A stretch of 64,000 bases of DNA from Cellulomonas dongxiuzhuiae (GCF_018623035.1 NZ_CP076023.1:1550001-1614000), one strand, 5' to 3'; counted from the first letter of the stretch, positions 26,030-38,959 are shown. The notes: generated by a model not told the origin, from the sequence alone. Translations and numbers: made by a program.

Positions 26030-27411
26030 GCCGCGAGCACGGTGGCGCCGACCACCTGAAGGACGAGACGGCGCGCGCGGCACGCCAGGCGGCCGACCAG
26101 GTCTACCGGACCATCCTGGACCGCGCGCCGGAGCACGACATCGACCCGACGCTCGACCGGGTGCGCGACGTGCTCGAGCTGCTGGGGGACCCGCAGCGCG
26201 CGTTCCGCACGGTGCACCTGACGGGCACCAACGGCAAGACGTCGACCGCACGCATGGTCGAGCGGCTGCTGCGCGAGCACGGGCTGCGCACGGGGCGTTT
26301 CACCAGCCCGCACCTGACGCGCGTCAACGAGCGCATCAGCATCGACGGCGAGCCGATCAGCGACGAGCGCTTCGTCGAGGTCTGGCAGGACGTCGCGCCC
26401 TACGTCCGGATGGTCGACGAGCGGCACCTCGCGCAGGGCGGCGAGCGGCTGTCGTTCTTCGAGGTCTTCACGGTCATGGCGTACGCCGCCTTCGCCGACG
26501 CGCCGGTCGAGGTCGCGGTCGTCGAGGTGGGCCTCGGCGGGCGCTGGGACGCGACGAACCTGGTCGACGCCGAGGTCGCGGTCATCACACCCGTCGCGAT
26601 GGACCACGAGCGCTACCTGGGCGACACCCTCGTGGAGATCGCGTCCGAGAAGTCGGGCATCGTCAAGGACGGTGCGACGCTCGTGCTCGCGCAGCAGACC
26701 GACGACGTCGAGGGCGTCGTGCTGGCGGCCGCGGCCGAGCGCGGCGCACGCGTCGTGCGTGAGGACGTCGACATCTCCGTGGTCGACCGCCAGGTCGCCG
26801 TGGGCGGTCAGCTCGTCGCGCTGCGTGGCCTCGGCGGTGTCTACACCGACGTGTTCCTGCCGCTGTACGGCGAGTACCAGGCGCACAACGCGCTGCTCGC
26901 GCTCGTCGCGACGGAGGCGCTGCTCACGGGCGGTGCGGCGCTCGACGGGTCCGTCGTGGAGGCCGCGTTCGCCGACGTGACGTCGCCGGGGCGGCTCGAG
27001 GTGGTGCGCTCGAGCCCGACCGTGCTCGTCGACGCCGCGCACAACCCGGCGGGGGCGGAGGCGCTGGCCGACGCGGTCGCCGAGGCGTTCGACTTCACGC
27101 GCCTGGTCGGCGTCGTCGGCGTCATGGCGGACAAGGACCCCGAGGGCATCCTGGCGGCGCTCGAGCCGCTGCTCGCCGAGGTCGTCGTCACGCAGGCGTC
27201 GACGTCGCGCGCGCTCGACGCCGACGACCTGGCCGAGATCGCGATCGACGTGTTCGGCGAGGACCGCGTGCACGTCGCCGCGCGGCTGCCCGACGCCATC
27301 GACCTCGCGGTGCAGCGTGCCGAGAGCGAGGTGGAGCACGGCGCCGGCGTGCTCGTCACGGGCTCGGTCCTGCTCGTGGCGGAGGTGCGGGTGCTGCTCG
27401 GCCGTGCCTGA
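26026..27411 (+). CDS. folC: Folylpolyglutamate / dihydrofolate synthase
   Basis: 461 residues, Mur-ligase-like. P-loop [14 protein letters not shown] near residues 68-81, the omega-loop region [27 protein letters not shown], and the C-terminal DAAHNPAG. Adds glutamates to tetrahydrofolate and may also join pteroate to glutamate. A charged 30-residue N-terminal extension precedes the domain. Coupled to ileS by a four-base overlap, the usual actinobacterial arrangement. DUF4233 would normally be next but is displaced by more than 5 kb here. Confidence 0.95.
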   Translation: MSREHGGADHLKDETARAARQAADQVYRTILDRAPEHDIDPTLDRVRDVLELLGDPQRAFRTVHLTGTNGKTSTARMVERLLREHGLRTGRFTSPHLTRVNERISIDGEPISDERFVEVWQDVAPYVRMVDERHLAQGGERLSFFEVFTVMAYAAFADAPVEVAVVEVGLGGRWDATNLVDAEVAVITPVAMDHERYLGDTLVEIASEKSGIVKDGATLVLAQQTDDVEGVVLAAAAERGARVVREDVDISVVDRQVAVGGQLVALRGLGGVYTDVFLPLYGEYQAHNALLALVATEALLTGGAALDGSVVEAAFADVTSPGRLEVVRSSPTVLVDAAHNPAGAEALADAVAEAFDFTRLVGVVGVMADKDPEGILAALEPLLAEVVVTQASTSRALDADDLAEIAIDVFGEDRVHVAARLPDAIDLAVQRAESEVEHGAGVLVTGSVLLVAEVRVLLGRA

Positions 27412-27497
27412 CGCGGTCGCGTCGGCGGGTGCGGTGCACGTCCGTGCGGTGCCGTCCGGTTGACGCCCGCCGGGCGGAGAGGTGAGGTGGACGTGCG

Positions 27498-27516
27498 CGC
27501 GCGCCGTCGGCGCGCG
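27498..27516 (+). terminator. Small GC hairpin in the folC-dhaK gap
   Basis: Eight-bp stem (27498-27505 with 27509-27516) inside the 152-base gap 27412-27563. Weak evidence, since the whole gap is alternating GC. No promoter could be picked out with confidence. Confidence 0.25.
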
Positions 27517-27563
27517 TCGCGGCCACGTCGTCGGCCGCGCGTCCGGTCGAGGGAGGCGCGAGC

Positions 27564-28559
27564 GTGAAGAAGCTCATCAACGACCCGCAGGACGTGGTCA
27601 CCGAGTCGGTCGAGGGCTTCGGGCTCGCCCACGCCGACATCGTCCGCGTGCAGCTCGACCCCGTCATCGTGACGCGCGCCGGCGGGGCCGTCGCTGGCAA
27701 GGTGGGCCTGGTGTCGGGGGGCGGCAGCGGCCACGAGCCGCTGCACGCCGGTTTCGTCGGCGTCGGCATGCTCGACGCGGCGGTGCCCGGTCAGGTCTTC
27801 ACGTCACCCACGCCCGACCAGATCCTGCCCGCCCTCGCGGCCGCCGACGCCGGCGCGGGCGTCCTCATGGTCGTCAAGAACTACACGGGCGACGTCCTGA
27901 ACTTCGAGACCGCCGCCGAGCTCGCCGACGCGGACGGCATCACCGTCCGGCAGGTCGTCGTCAACGACGACGTGGCCGTCGAGGACTCGCTGTACACGGC
28001 GGGCCGGCGCGGCGTCGCGGGCACGGTGGCGGTCGAGAAGATCGCCGGGGCGGCCGCCGAGCGCGGGGACGACCTCGACGCGGTCGCCGCCGTCGCGCAG
28101 CGCGTGGTCGACAACGTCCGCACCATGGGCCTGGCGCTCACGGCGTGCACCGTGCCGCACGTCGGCCGCCCCAGCTTCGACCTGGGCGACGACGAGATCG
28201 AGATCGGGATCGGCATCCACGGCGAGCCGGGGCGGCACCGTGTGGGCCTGGAGAGCGCGGACGCGCTGACGGAGAAGCTGCTGACGCCGGTCGCCGACGA
28301 CCTGGGGCTCACGCGCGGTGACCGGGTGCTGCTGCTCGTCAACGGCATGGGTGGCACGCCCGCGTCCGAGCTGTACGTCGTCTATCGTCGGGCACGCGCG
28401 TTGCTCGGGGAGCGTGGGGTCGAGGTGACCCGCTCGCTCGTCGGCAACTACGTGACATCGCTGGAGATGCAGGGTGCGTCGGTCACCGTCCTGCGTCTGG
28501 ACGACGAGCTGACCACCCTGTGGGACGCGCCTGTGCACACGGCCGCCCTGCGCTGGTGA
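27564..28559 (+). CDS. dhaK: Dihydroxyacetone kinase subunit DhaK
   Basis: 331 residues, full-length DhaK. It binds dihydroxyacetone covalently through His219 in GIGIHGEPG; the substrate loop VSGGGSGHEPLHAGFVG is at about 51-67. With DhaL and DhaM it forms the PEP-dependent kinase making dihydroxyacetone phosphate. The GTG start has GGGAGG 7 bases upstream. Cytoplasmic. Order dhaK-dhaL-dhaM is the classical one. There is no glycerol dehydrogenase in view, so the source of dihydroxyacetone is not shown. Confidence 0.95.
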   Translation: MKKLINDPQDVVTESVEGFGLAHADIVRVQLDPVIVTRAGGAVAGKVGLVSGGGSGHEPLHAGFVGVGMLDAAVPGQVFTSPTPDQILPALAAADAGAGVLMVVKNYTGDVLNFETAAELADADGITVRQVVVNDDVAVEDSLYTAGRRGVAGTVAVEKIAGAAAERGDDLDAVAAVAQRVVDNVRTMGLALTACTVPHVGRPSFDLGDDEIEIGIGIHGEPGRHRVGLESADALTEKLLTPVADDLGLTRGDRVLLLVNGMGGTPASELYVVYRRARALLGERGVEVTRSLVGNYVTSLEMQGASVTVLRLDDELTTLWDAPVHTAALRW

Positions 28560-28581
28560 TCGACGTGGGTGGGGACTCGGA

Positions 28582-28587
28582 GAGGCT
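28582..28587 (+). promoter_or_regulatory. Possible -10 GAGGCT before dhaL
   Basis: GAGGCT followed by 6 bases and ATG 28594. A GGAG-like ribosome site is absent, so dhaL may have an internal leaderless start in addition to read-through from dhaK. Confidence 0.3.
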
Positions 28588-28593
28588 GGGCGG

Positions 28594-29235
28594 ATGACGT
28601 TGGACGCGGCTTGGGCCGTCGACTGGGTGCGCCGCAGCGCGGCGACGGTCGCGGAGCACCGTGACGAGCTGGTCGAGCTGGACCGGCAGATCGGCGACGG
28701 CGACCACGGGGAGAACCTCGACCGGGGCTTCCGGGCGGTCGTCGCGAAGCTCGACGGTCTCGACGCCCCGCCGGCCAGCGTCGGCGACGTCCTGCGCCTC
28801 GTCGCGACGACGCTGATGTCGACCGTGGGGGGTGCGGCCGGCCCGCTGTACGGGACCGCCTACCTGCGCGCGTCGAAGTCGGGCGCGGCGACCGAGCTCG
28901 GTGCCGACGGCGTCGTGGCGCTGCTCGAGGCGGCGCTGGACGGGATCGTGACGCGCGGCCGCGCGAACGCGGGGGACAAGACCATGGTCGACGCCTGGAC
29001 GCCCGCGGTCGCGGCTGCCGTGGAGGCGGCCGACCACGGCGCTCCGCCCTCGGCGGTCCTCGCCGCGGCGGCCCGCGGTGCGCACGAGGGGGCGGTCGCG
29101 ACGGTGCCGCTCGTCGCGAGCAAGGGGCGCGCCAGCTACCTGGGCGAGCGGTCGGCCGGGCACCTGGACCCCGGCGCGCGCTCGAGCGAGCTCATCCTGG
29201 TGGCGGCGGCCGAGGCGGCCGCGGCCGCGGACTGA
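28594..29235 (+). CDS. dhaL: Dihydroxyacetone kinase subunit DhaL
   Basis: 213 residues, the ADP-binding subunit. The Mg-ADP site motif LDRQIGDGDHGENLDRGF (about 28-45) carries the conserved aspartates and histidine; GGAAGPLYGTAYL and GNAGDKTMVDAW-type segments (here RANAGDKTMVDAW) are intact. In PTS-dependent systems ADP stays bound and is rephosphorylated by DhaM. Lies 34 bases after dhaK. The C-terminus SYLGERSAGHLDPGA is the usual family end. Confidence 0.95.
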   Translation: MTLDAAWAVDWVRRSAATVAEHRDELVELDRQIGDGDHGENLDRGFRAVVAKLDGLDAPPASVGDVLRLVATTLMSTVGGAAGPLYGTAYLRASKSGAATELGADGVVALLEAALDGIVTRGRANAGDKTMVDAWTPAVAAAVEAADHGAPPSAVLAAAARGAHEGAVATVPLVASKGRASYLGERSAGHLDPGARSSELILVAAAEAAAAAD

Positions 29236-32595
<3,360 letters not shown>

Positions 32596-32604
32596 CCTGG
32601 TCCG

Positions 32605-33003
32605 ATGAGCACGCAGCAGCCCGCCCCGACGCGGCGCAAGCGTCCGGCGAAGCCGCAGTTCACGCAGATGACGCTGCTGCTGGAGGCCTTCCTGGTGGGC
32701 TTCGCGACCCTCGTCGCGTACGGCCTGCGCGTCGCGCCGCCCGCGACCGTGTGGACGCTCGGCGGTGTGACGTTCGCGATCCTGCTGCTGCTGTCCGGCT
32801 ACGTGGGGCGACCCGGCGGCTACGTCGCCGGCTCGCTGGCGCAGCTGGCCGTGCTCGGGTTCGGCGTCCTGGTGCCGATGATGTACGGCGTCGGCGCCGT
32901 GTTCGTCGTGCTGTGGGTCGTGTCCCTGCGCCTGGGCGCACGCATCGACCGCGAACGTGCCGAGTGGGACGCGGCGCACCCGGAGGGCGCGCCGCCGGTG
33001 TGA
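32605..33003 (+). CDS. DUF4233 membrane protein
   Basis: 132 residues with a basic N-terminus (TRRKRPAK) and about four hydrophobic segments (FLVGFATLVAYGL; TVWTLGGVTFAILLLLSGYVG; VAGSLAQLAVLGFGVLVPMM; GAVFVVLWVVSLRLG). DUF4233 proteins are small actinobacterial membrane proteins of unknown function, nearly always between folC and ndk. Here the ndk side is kept (47 bases downstream) but folC is more than 5 kb upstream. Confidence 0.9.
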   Translation: MSTQQPAPTRRKRPAKPQFTQMTLLLEAFLVGFATLVAYGLRVAPPATVWTLGGVTFAILLLLSGYVGRPGGYVAGSLAQLAVLGFGVLVPMMYGVGAVFVVLWVVSLRLGARIDRERAEWDAAHPEGAPPV

Positions 33004-33037
33004 CGGACGTCGTCCGCGTCCGGCTGCGGTGCGCCGA

Positions 33038-33043
33038 TAGGGT
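33038..33043 (+). promoter_or_regulatory. -10 TAGGGT of ndk
   Basis: TAGGGT with 7 bases to ATG 33051 and no ribosome site between. Confidence 0.5.
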
Positions 33044-33050
33044 GACCGCC

Positions 33051-33485
33051 ATGACTGACGCACCCTCCCCGCAGCGCACCCTCGTCCTCGTCAAGCCTGA
33101 CGGCGTGCGCCGCGGCCACGTCGGCGAGGTCCTGCGGCGCATCGAGGCCAAGGGCTACACGCTCGTGGCCGTCGAGCTGCGGCACGCCGACGCGGCCCTG
33201 CTGGTCGAGCACTACGCCGAGCACGCCGGCAAGCCGTTCGTCGACGCCCTGGTGTCGTTCATGCGCTCGGGCCCCGTGCTCGCCGCCGTGGTCGAGGGCC
33301 ACCGCGTCATCGAGGGCTTCCGCTCGCTCGCCGGCGCCACCGACCCGACCGTCGCCGCGCCCGGGACCATCCGCGGCGACCTGGCACGCGACTGGGGCAG
33401 CAAGCTCATCGAGAACATCGTGCACGGGTCGGACGGCGAGGAGTCGGCCGCGCGCGAGATCGCGCTGTGGTTCCCGGCCCTCTGA
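33051..33485 (+). CDS. ndk: Nucleoside diphosphate kinase
   Basis: 144 residues. Transfers the gamma-phosphate between nucleotides via phospho-His125 in NIVHGSDGEESAAREI. LVLVKPDGVRRG is the N-terminal signature. Cytoplasmic, usually hexameric. Slightly longer than the common 136-140 residues owing to an N-terminal MTDAPSPQ tail. The leaderless ATG and a GC hairpin downstream make it a one-gene unit. Confidence 0.97.
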   Translation: MTDAPSPQRTLVLVKPDGVRRGHVGEVLRRIEAKGYTLVAVELRHADAALLVEHYAEHAGKPFVDALVSFMRSGPVLAAVVEGHRVIEGFRSLAGATDPTVAAPGTIRGDLARDWGSKLIENIVHGSDGEESAAREIALWFPAL

Positions 33486-33521
33486 GCCACGCCTGACCGC
33501 ACGCGCCGTCCTGCGCGCCGT

Positions 33522-33551
33522 CCTGCGCCCGCGCACACGCCCGGGCGCAGG
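33522..33551 (+). terminator. Hairpin after ndk
   Basis: Ten-bp perfect stem (33522-33531 with 33542-33551) and a 10-base loop, 37 bases after the ndk stop and before the smc promoter. Confidence 0.55.
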
Positions 33552-33581
33552 AGCGTGCGCGGCCGGACGCCGTGCGTTGCC

Positions 33582-33587
33582 TAGGCT
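33582..33587 (+). promoter_or_regulatory. -10 TAGGCT of smc
   Basis: TAGGCT followed by 7 bases and GTG 33595. The same hexamer precedes the ABC exporter at 6908. Confidence 0.5.
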
Positions 33588-33594
33588 GCCCCAC

Positions 33595-36500
33595 GTGCAC
33601 CTCAAGACCCTGACCCTGCGCGGGTTCAAGTCGTTCGCCTCGGCGACGACCCTGAACTTCGAGCCCGGGATCACGTGCGTGGTCGGCCCCAACGGCTCCG
33701 GCAAGTCCAACGTCGTGGACGCGCTCGCCTGGGTCATGGGGGAGCAGGGCGCCAAGTCGCTGCGCGGCGGCAAGATGGAGGACGTCATCTTCGCCGGGAC
33801 GTCGGGCCGCCCGCCGCTCGGACGCGCCGAGGTGTCGCTGACGATCGACAACTCCGACGGCGCGCTGCCGATCGAGTACTCCGAGGTCACGATCTCCCGG
33901 ACGCTGTTCCGCAACGGCGGGTCCGAGTACGCGATCAACGGGCGCGGCTGCCGGCTGCTGGACATCCAGGACCTGTTGTCCGACTCGGGCCTCGGCCGTG
34001 AGATGCACGTCATCGTCGGGCAGGGTCAGCTCGACGCGGTGCTGCGCGCGACGCCCGAGGAGCGTCGCGGCTTCATCGAGGAGGCCGCGGGCGTCCTCAA
34101 GCACCGCAAGCGCAAGGAGAAGGCGCTGCGCAAGCTCGATGCGATGCAGGGCAACCTCACGCGGCTGGGCGACCTGACGGCCGAGATCCGTCGCCAGCTC
34201 GGGCCGCTCGGACGCCAGGCGGAGGTCGCGCGCAAGGCGGCCGTCGTCCAGAGCGACCTGCGCGACTCCCGCGCGCGGCTGCTGGCCGACGACCTGGCAC
34301 AGCTGCGCGCGCGCCTCGAGCAGGAGATCGCCGACGAGTCCGCGGTGCTCGAACGGCGCGCGCAGGTCGGGGCGCAGCTCGTGGAGGCCCGCGGCCGGCT
34401 GGCAGCGCTGGAGCGGGAGGCCGCCGAGGCCGCGCCGGCAGTGAGCGAGGCCGGCGAGATCTGGTACCGCCTGTCCTCGCTGCGCGAGCGCGTCCGCGGC
34501 ACCGCGTCCCTGGCCGCCGACCGCGCGCGGCTGCTCGGGACGGCGTCGAGCGAGCGCACCGGCGGTCAGGACCCCGCCGACCTGGAGGCGCAGGCGGGGC
34601 GCGTGCGGCACGCGGAGGCCGAGCTGGCCGCCGAGGTCGAGCTCGCACGCGCCGCGGTCACGGCCGCCGGCACCGCGCGGCAGGAGGCGGAGGCCGCCGC
34701 GACGGCGGCCGAGCGGGCACTGGCCGACCTCCAGCGCGGGGCGGCCGACCGGCGTGAGGGCGTCGCACGGCTCGCGGGGCAGGTCGCGGCCCGACGCAGC
34801 CGCGTCGAGGCCACCGAGGCGGAGGTCGGGCGGCTGCGGGCCAGCCTCGCCGCCGCCGAGGAGCGTGCGCGCGACGCGACGACGCAGTTCGCGGCGCTCG
34901 AGTCCCAGGTGGCGGGCGTCGAGCAGGGCGAGGAGGGTCTCGACGCGGAGCACGAGGCCGCCGCCGAGGCGTTCGACGCGGCCGTCGCCCGGGTCGCCGC
35001 GCTGGAGGACGAGCTGCGCACGGCGGAGCGCGAGCGGGACCAGCAGTCCTCGCGCGCCGAGACGCTCGAGATGTCCCTGAGCCGCAAGGACGGCGCGGGT
35101 GCCCTGCTCGCGGCGGACGGGCTCCCCGGAGTCCTGGGCTCGGTCGCGGCCCTGCTCAGCGTGGACGCACGCGACGAGGAGGCGATCGTCGCCGCGCTGG
35201 GTGCCGTCGCCGACGCGGTGGCGGTCGAGTCGGTGGACGCCGCGGTCGACGCCATCCGCCACCTGCGCACGGAGGACGCGGGACGTGCGACGCTCATGGT
35301 CGCCGGGTCCGGTGCGGTACCCGGTGCCGACCTTCCGTCCGGTGCCGAGCGCGCGGTCGACCTGGTGCAGGCGCCGCCGGCCGTCCTCGACGCCGTGCGC
35401 GCGCTGCTGGCCGACGTCGTGGTCGTGGACGACCTGGCGGCGGCCCGTCCGCTCGTGGCGGCGCACCCCGGCCTCGTCGTCGCGACGCGCACGGGTGACG
35501 TGCTCTCGAGGTTCCGCGCGTCGGGCGGGTCGGCCTCCGCGCCCAGCGCGCTGCACCTGCAGGGGGCCCTGGACACGGCGCGCGCCGCGGCGCAGACCGC
35601 GACCGCCGCGGCCGAGCGGCTGCGCTTCGAGCTGGCGACCGCGCGCGAGGCGCGTGCCGCCGCGCGGGCTGACGTCGACGCGACCCTCGAGCGGCTCAAC
35701 GAGTCCGACGCGGCCCTGGCGGCCGTCGCCGAGCAGCTGGGGCACCTCGGGTCCGCGTCCCGAGCCGCGCGCGCCGAGGCCGAGCGCGTGCAGCGCTCGC
35801 TCGAGGCGGCCGGCACGACGCTCGCGGAGGACCACGCGACGCTCGCCGAGCTGACCGCCCGGCTCGCGACGGCCGAGGACGCCCCCGAGGACACCGAGGC
35901 GGCGATCGCGCAGGCCACCGCTCGGCGTGACGCGACGGCCGCCGAGGCGACCGCCGCCCGCGGTCGCGAGACGGAGGCGCGTCTCACGCTGCGCACGGGC
36001 GAGGAGCGTGCGCGCGCGCTCGCCGGTCGTGCCGAGTCGCTCGAGCGCGCCGCCGCGTCCGAGCGTGCGGCCCGTGAGAAGGCGGTCCGTCGCGAGCAGG
36101 AGCGCGCTCGGCAGGCCGGCGTGGCGCGCGCCGTGCACACCGCAGCCGTGCACACCGGTGCGCTCCTCGACCGTGCGCTGCGGCAGGCGTCCGACGAGCG
36201 CGACGCCGCCGAGACCGCGCGCGCCGAGCGGGACGCCGCCCTGGCGGCGGTGCGTACGCGCGTCGACGTGCTCGCGCGCGACCTCGCCGAGCTGACCGAC
36301 GTCGCGCACAGGGACGAGGTCGCGCGCGCCGAGCAGCGTCTGCGCATCGAGCAGCTCGAGACGCGGGCCGTCGAGGAGCTGGGGCTCGACCCGCAGGTGC
36401 TGATCGACGAGTACGGGCCGCACCGCGACGTGCCCGTCGTCCCGGCGCCGGGCGCGGAGCCGGACGACGACGCCCCCGCAGGCGTCCCCTACGTGCGTGC

Positions 36501-37155
36501 CGAGCAGGAGAAGCGCCTGCGCGCCGCCGAGCGCGCGCTGGCGCTGCTCGGCCGGGTGAACCCGCTGGCGCTCGAGGAGTTCGCGGCGCTCGAGGAGCGT
36601 CACCAGTTCCTCGTCGAGCAGCTCGCCGACCTCAAGAAGTCCCGCGCGGACCTCCTGGAGATCGTCAAGGACATCGACCAGCGCGTCGAGCAGGTGTTCA
36701 CCGACGCCTACCGCGACACCGCCGCCGCGTTCGACGTGGTGTTCCCGCGGCTGTTCCCCGGTGGTGAGGGCCGGCTCGTGCTCACGGACCCCGACGACAT
36801 GCTCACCACGGGCATCGAGGTCGAGGCGCGCCCGGCGGGCAAGAAGGTCAAGCGCCTCTCGCTCCTCTCGGGCGGCGAGCGCTCGCTGACGGCGGTCGCA
36901 CTGCTCGTCGCGATCTTCAAGGCCCGCCCGAGCCCGTTCTACGTGATGGACGAGGTCGAGGCGGCCCTCGACGACGCCAACCTGGGTCGCCTGCTGGGGA
37001 TCTTCCGCGAGCTGCAGGAGGACTCGCAGCTCATCGTCGTGACGCACCAGAAGCGCACCATGGAGATCGCGGACGCGCTGTACGGCGTGACGATGCGCGG
37101 CGACGGCGTCACGACGGTGATCAGCCAGCGCATGGTCGAGGACGTCCCTGCCTGA
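33595..37155 (+). CDS. smc: Chromosome segregation SMC ATPase
   Basis: 1186 residues, full length. Head: Walker A GPNGSGKSN (about 32-40). Then a long coiled coil rich in Ala/Glu/Arg, a hinge at about 500-610 (LPGVLGSVAALLSV...), the returning coil, and the C-terminal head with signature LSGGERSLTAVALL and Walker B FYVMDEVEAALDDAN. Forms the condensin core with ScpA and ScpB, which are not in this window. GTG 33595 gives the usual VHLKTLTLRGFKSF start; a TTG 18 bases up would overlap the -10. Confidence 0.97.
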   Translation: MHLKTLTLRGFKSFASATTLNFEPGITCVVGPNGSGKSNVVDALAWVMGEQGAKSLRGGKMEDVIFAGTSGRPPLGRAEVSLTIDNSDGALPIEYSEVTISRTLFRNGGSEYAINGRGCRLLDIQDLLSDSGLGREMHVIVGQGQLDAVLRATPEERRGFIEEAAGVLKHRKRKEKALRKLDAMQGNLTRLGDLTAEIRRQLGPLGRQAEVARKAAVVQSDLRDSRARLLADDLAQLRARLEQEIADESAVLERRAQVGAQLVEARGRLAALEREAAEAAPAVSEAGEIWYRLSSLRERVRGTASLAADRARLLGTASSERTGGQDPADLEAQAGRVRHAEAELAAEVELARAAVTAAGTARQEAEAAATAAERALADLQRGAADRREGVARLAGQVAARRSRVEATEAEVGRLRASLAAAEERARDATTQFAALESQVAGVEQGEEGLDAEHEAAAEAFDAAVARVAALEDELRTAERERDQQSSRAETLEMSLSRKDGAGALLAADGLPGVLGSVAALLSVDARDEEAIVAALGAVADAVAVESVDAAVDAIRHLRTEDAGRATLMVAGSGAVPGADLPSGAERAVDLVQAPPAVLDAVRALLADVVVVDDLAAARPLVAAHPGLVVATRTGDVLSRFRASGGSASAPSALHLQGALDTARAAAQTATAAAERLRFELATAREARAAARADVDATLERLNESDAALAAVAEQLGHLGSASRAARAEAERVQRSLEAAGTTLAEDHATLAELTARLATAEDAPEDTEAAIAQATARRDATAAEATAARGRETEARLTLRTGEERARALAGRAESLERAAASERAAREKAVRREQERARQAGVARAVHTAAVHTGALLDRALRQASDERDAAETARAERDAALAAVRTRVDVLARDLAELTDVAHRDEVARAEQRLRIEQLETRAVEELGLDPQVLIDEYGPHRDVPVVPAPGAEPDDDAPAGVPYVRAEQEKRLRAAERALALLGRVNPLALEEFAALEERHQFLVEQLADLKKSRADLLEIVKDIDQRVEQVFTDAYRDTAAAFDVVFPRLFPGGEGRLVLTDPDDMLTTGIEVEARPAGKKVKRLSLLSGGERSLTAVALLVAIFKARPSPFYVMDEVEAALDDANLGRLLGIFRELQEDSQLIVVTHQKRTMEIADALYGVTMRGDGVTTVISQRMVEDVPA

Positions 37156-37268
37156 TCTCGCCGCCCGGTGCGTCGCGCCGCGGCGCGCGCGGGTGAGGCC
37201 GTGTGAAGGTTGTGGGTGAGTTCCGGTCCGCGCGCGCGCCTCGGTCGGCACCGCGTCCGGGAGCGCCG

Positions 37269-37274
37269 GACACT
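37269..37274 (+). promoter_or_regulatory. Possible -10 GACACT
   Basis: GACACT with 7 bases to GTG 37282. Gap 37156-37281 otherwise holds only GC-rich repeats. Confidence 0.3.
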
Positions 37275-37281
37275 TGGTCAC

Positions 37282-37650
37282 GTGGCCGTCGTGATCTGGA
37301 TCCTCGTTGCTCTGCTCGCCGCTGCGGCGGTGCTCGTCGTCGTGTCGCCGAGCACCGGCGAGAACGACAACCCCTGGCGCGCGTTCCGTCGCGGGCTGCA
37401 GGCGCGCCGGCACCCCGACGCGCAGCAGGACGAGGCTGCGCGCGCCGCGTCCGCCGACCCGGTCGACCTCTCGCTCGCCGACTTCCTGCGCGCGACCGCC
37501 TCCGAGGGCGACGGGTACCTGCAGCCGGAGGAGCTGGTCGAGGACCTGCGGACCGCACGTGAGCGCGCCCGGACCGCACGTGGGCGTGCCGCGCACGTGG
37601 TGCGCCCGCGCCGCGACCACGCGGCGGCCCGCGACCACGCGGGGGCGTAG
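37282..37650 (+). CDS. Small single-span membrane protein, unknown function
   Basis: 122 residues. One N-terminal hydrophobic helix (VIWILVALLAAAAVLVVV) then a charged, mostly helical cytoplasmic tail rich in Arg, Ala and Asp, ending ARDHAGA. I do not recognise a family. The downstream 60 residues have LSLADFLRATASEGDGYLQPE, perhaps a short conserved element. It stands between smc and ftsY, both membrane- or chromosome-organising genes, but nothing links it to their work. A longer upstream start (37210) lacks a ribosome site. Confidence 0.7.
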   Translation: MAVVIWILVALLAAAAVLVVVSPSTGENDNPWRAFRRGLQARRHPDAQQDEAARAASADPVDLSLADFLRATASEGDGYLQPEELVEDLRTARERARTARGRAAHVVRPRRDHAAARDHAGA

Positions 37651-37709
37651 CGCACCACCGGGTGACGTCGGCCTGACCTGCCGGGTCGCCGCGGGGTCCC
37701 GCCGCCCGA

Positions 37710-37715
37710 CAGACT
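37710..37715 (+). promoter_or_regulatory. -10 CAGACT of ftsY
   Basis: CAGACT with 6 bases to GTG 37722. Confidence 0.45.
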
Positions 37716-37721
37716 GTCCGC

Positions 37722-38954
37722 GTGGACCTCAACGATCTCCTGCCCTACCTCATCGGCGCCCCCGTGGTGGTGGTGGCCGCCGCCGCCGTCGTGCTGGGGC
37801 GACGTCGCCGCACGGACGTCCGGGCACCCCGCGCCGGTGACGAGCCGACCGGGACCGCGACGCGCACCGGCACCGCCGTCGACGAGCGCCCCCCGGGCGC
37901 CCCCACGGGCGCACCCGTCGCCACCGAGCCTGCCGTCGCGTCCGACGACCTCCTGGTCCCCGACGACCTCCTGGTCCCCGACGAGCTCGCGCCGCCGCTG
38001 CTGGAGACACCCGAGCCCTCGACCGGCCGCCTGCGGCGGCTGCGCGAGCGGCTGGCGCGGTCCGGGTCGCCGCTCGGCACCCGGCTGCTCGGCGTGCTGT
38101 CGCGCGACCACCTGACCGAGGACGACTGGGACGAGCTCGAGGAGACCCTCCTGCTCGCCGACGTCGGCGCGGGCCCCACCGACGAGCTCATCGAGGCGCT
38201 GCGCACGCGCGTGCGGGTCGACGGCCTGCGCGACGGCGAGCAGGCGCGCGCGGTCCTGCGCGAGCAGCTCCTCGCGCTCGTCGACCCGACGCTCGACCGT
38301 TCGCTGGGCACCGAGCCCACCACGGGCGAGGACGGGCAGCGCGTCCCGGCCGTCGTCCTGGTCGTGGGCGTCAACGGGACCGGCAAGACGACGACCGTGG
38401 GCAAGCTCGCGCGCGTGCTCGTGGCCGACGGTCGCAGCGTCGTCCTGGGGGCCGCGGACACGTTCCGCGCGGCGGCCGCCGACCAGCTGCAGACCTGGGG
38501 CTCGCGCGTCGGCGTGCCGACCGTGCGGTCCGACCGCGACGGCGCCGACCCCGCGGCCGTCGCGTTCGACGCGGTGCGCACGGGCGTCAGCGACGGCGTG
38601 GACGTCGTCCTCGTCGACACGGCGGGACGCCTGCAGAACAAGGCGGGCCTCATGGACGAGCTGGGCAAGATCACGCGCGTCATCACCCGGACGGCCCCGC
38701 TCACCGAGGTCCTGCTCGTGCTCGACGCGACGACGGGGCAGAACGGACTCAACCAGGCCCGGGTCTTCGGCGAGGTCGCGGGTGTGACCGGCATCGTCCT
38801 GACCAAGCTCGACGGCACCGCCAAGGGCGGCATCGTCGTGGCGGTCCAGCGCGAGCTGGGCGTCCCGGTCAAGCTCGTCGGCCTGGGGGAGGGTCCGGAC
38901 GACCTCGCGCCCTTCGACCCCGAGGCGTTCGTCGACGGCCTGCTGCAGTCCTGA
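37722..38954 (+). CDS. ftsY: Signal recognition particle receptor FtsY
   Basis: 410 residues. An N-terminal membrane-binding helix (LPYLIGAPVVVVAAAAVVLG), a linker of low complexity (30-95), then the NG domain: GVNGTGKTTTVGKLA, DTFRAAAADQL, VLVDTAGRLQNK, TKLDGTAKGG. GTP-dependent receptor for the Ffh-ribosome complex at the membrane. The N-terminal helix is typical of actinobacterial FtsY. The linker carries an 18-base tandem repeat. A strong hairpin follows the gene. Its partner ffh is 3.7 kb downstream in the same direction. Confidence 0.97.
   Translation: MDLNDLLPYLIGAPVVVVAAAAVVLGRRRRTDVRAPRAGDEPTGTATRTGTAVDERPPGAPTGAPVATEPAVASDDLLVPDDLLVPDELAPPLLETPEPSTGRLRRLRERLARSGSPLGTRLLGVLSRDHLTEDDWDELEETLLLADVGAGPTDELIEALRTRVRVDGLRDGEQARAVLREQLLALVDPTLDRSLGTEPTTGEDGQRVPAVVLVVGVNGTGKTTTVGKLARVLVADGRSVVLGAADTFRAAAADQLQTWGSRVGVPTVRSDRDGADPAAVAFDAVRTGVSDGVDVVLVDTAGRLQNKAGLMDELGKITRVITRTAPLTEVLLVLDATTGQNGLNQARVFGEVAGVTGIVLTKLDGTAKGGIVVAVQRELGVPVKLVGLGEGPDDLAPFDPEAFVDGLLQS
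37944..37979 (+). repeat. 18-bp tandem repeat in the ftsY linker
   Basis: GACGACCTCCTGGTCCCC occurs twice head to tail (37944-37961, 37962-37979) and a third copy begins (GACGAGCTC). It encodes DDLLVP twice. Confidence 0.9.
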
Positions 38955-38959
38955 CGCCG

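Noticed and set aside
37156..37281. GC palindromes after smc (CGCGCC/GGCGCG) as a terminator
   Set aside because: The region is made of simple CG alternation, so hairpins arise by composition; no clear stem-loop stands out.
33406..37638. Very long minus-strand reading frames, e.g. opposite smc (33406-37638), ileS (22640-26251) and the AllFGH genes (13799-17350)
   Set aside because: Products are Arg/Gly/Pro/His-rich with no domain; they mirror the codon bias of high-GC genes on the other strand, whose products have full family motifs.
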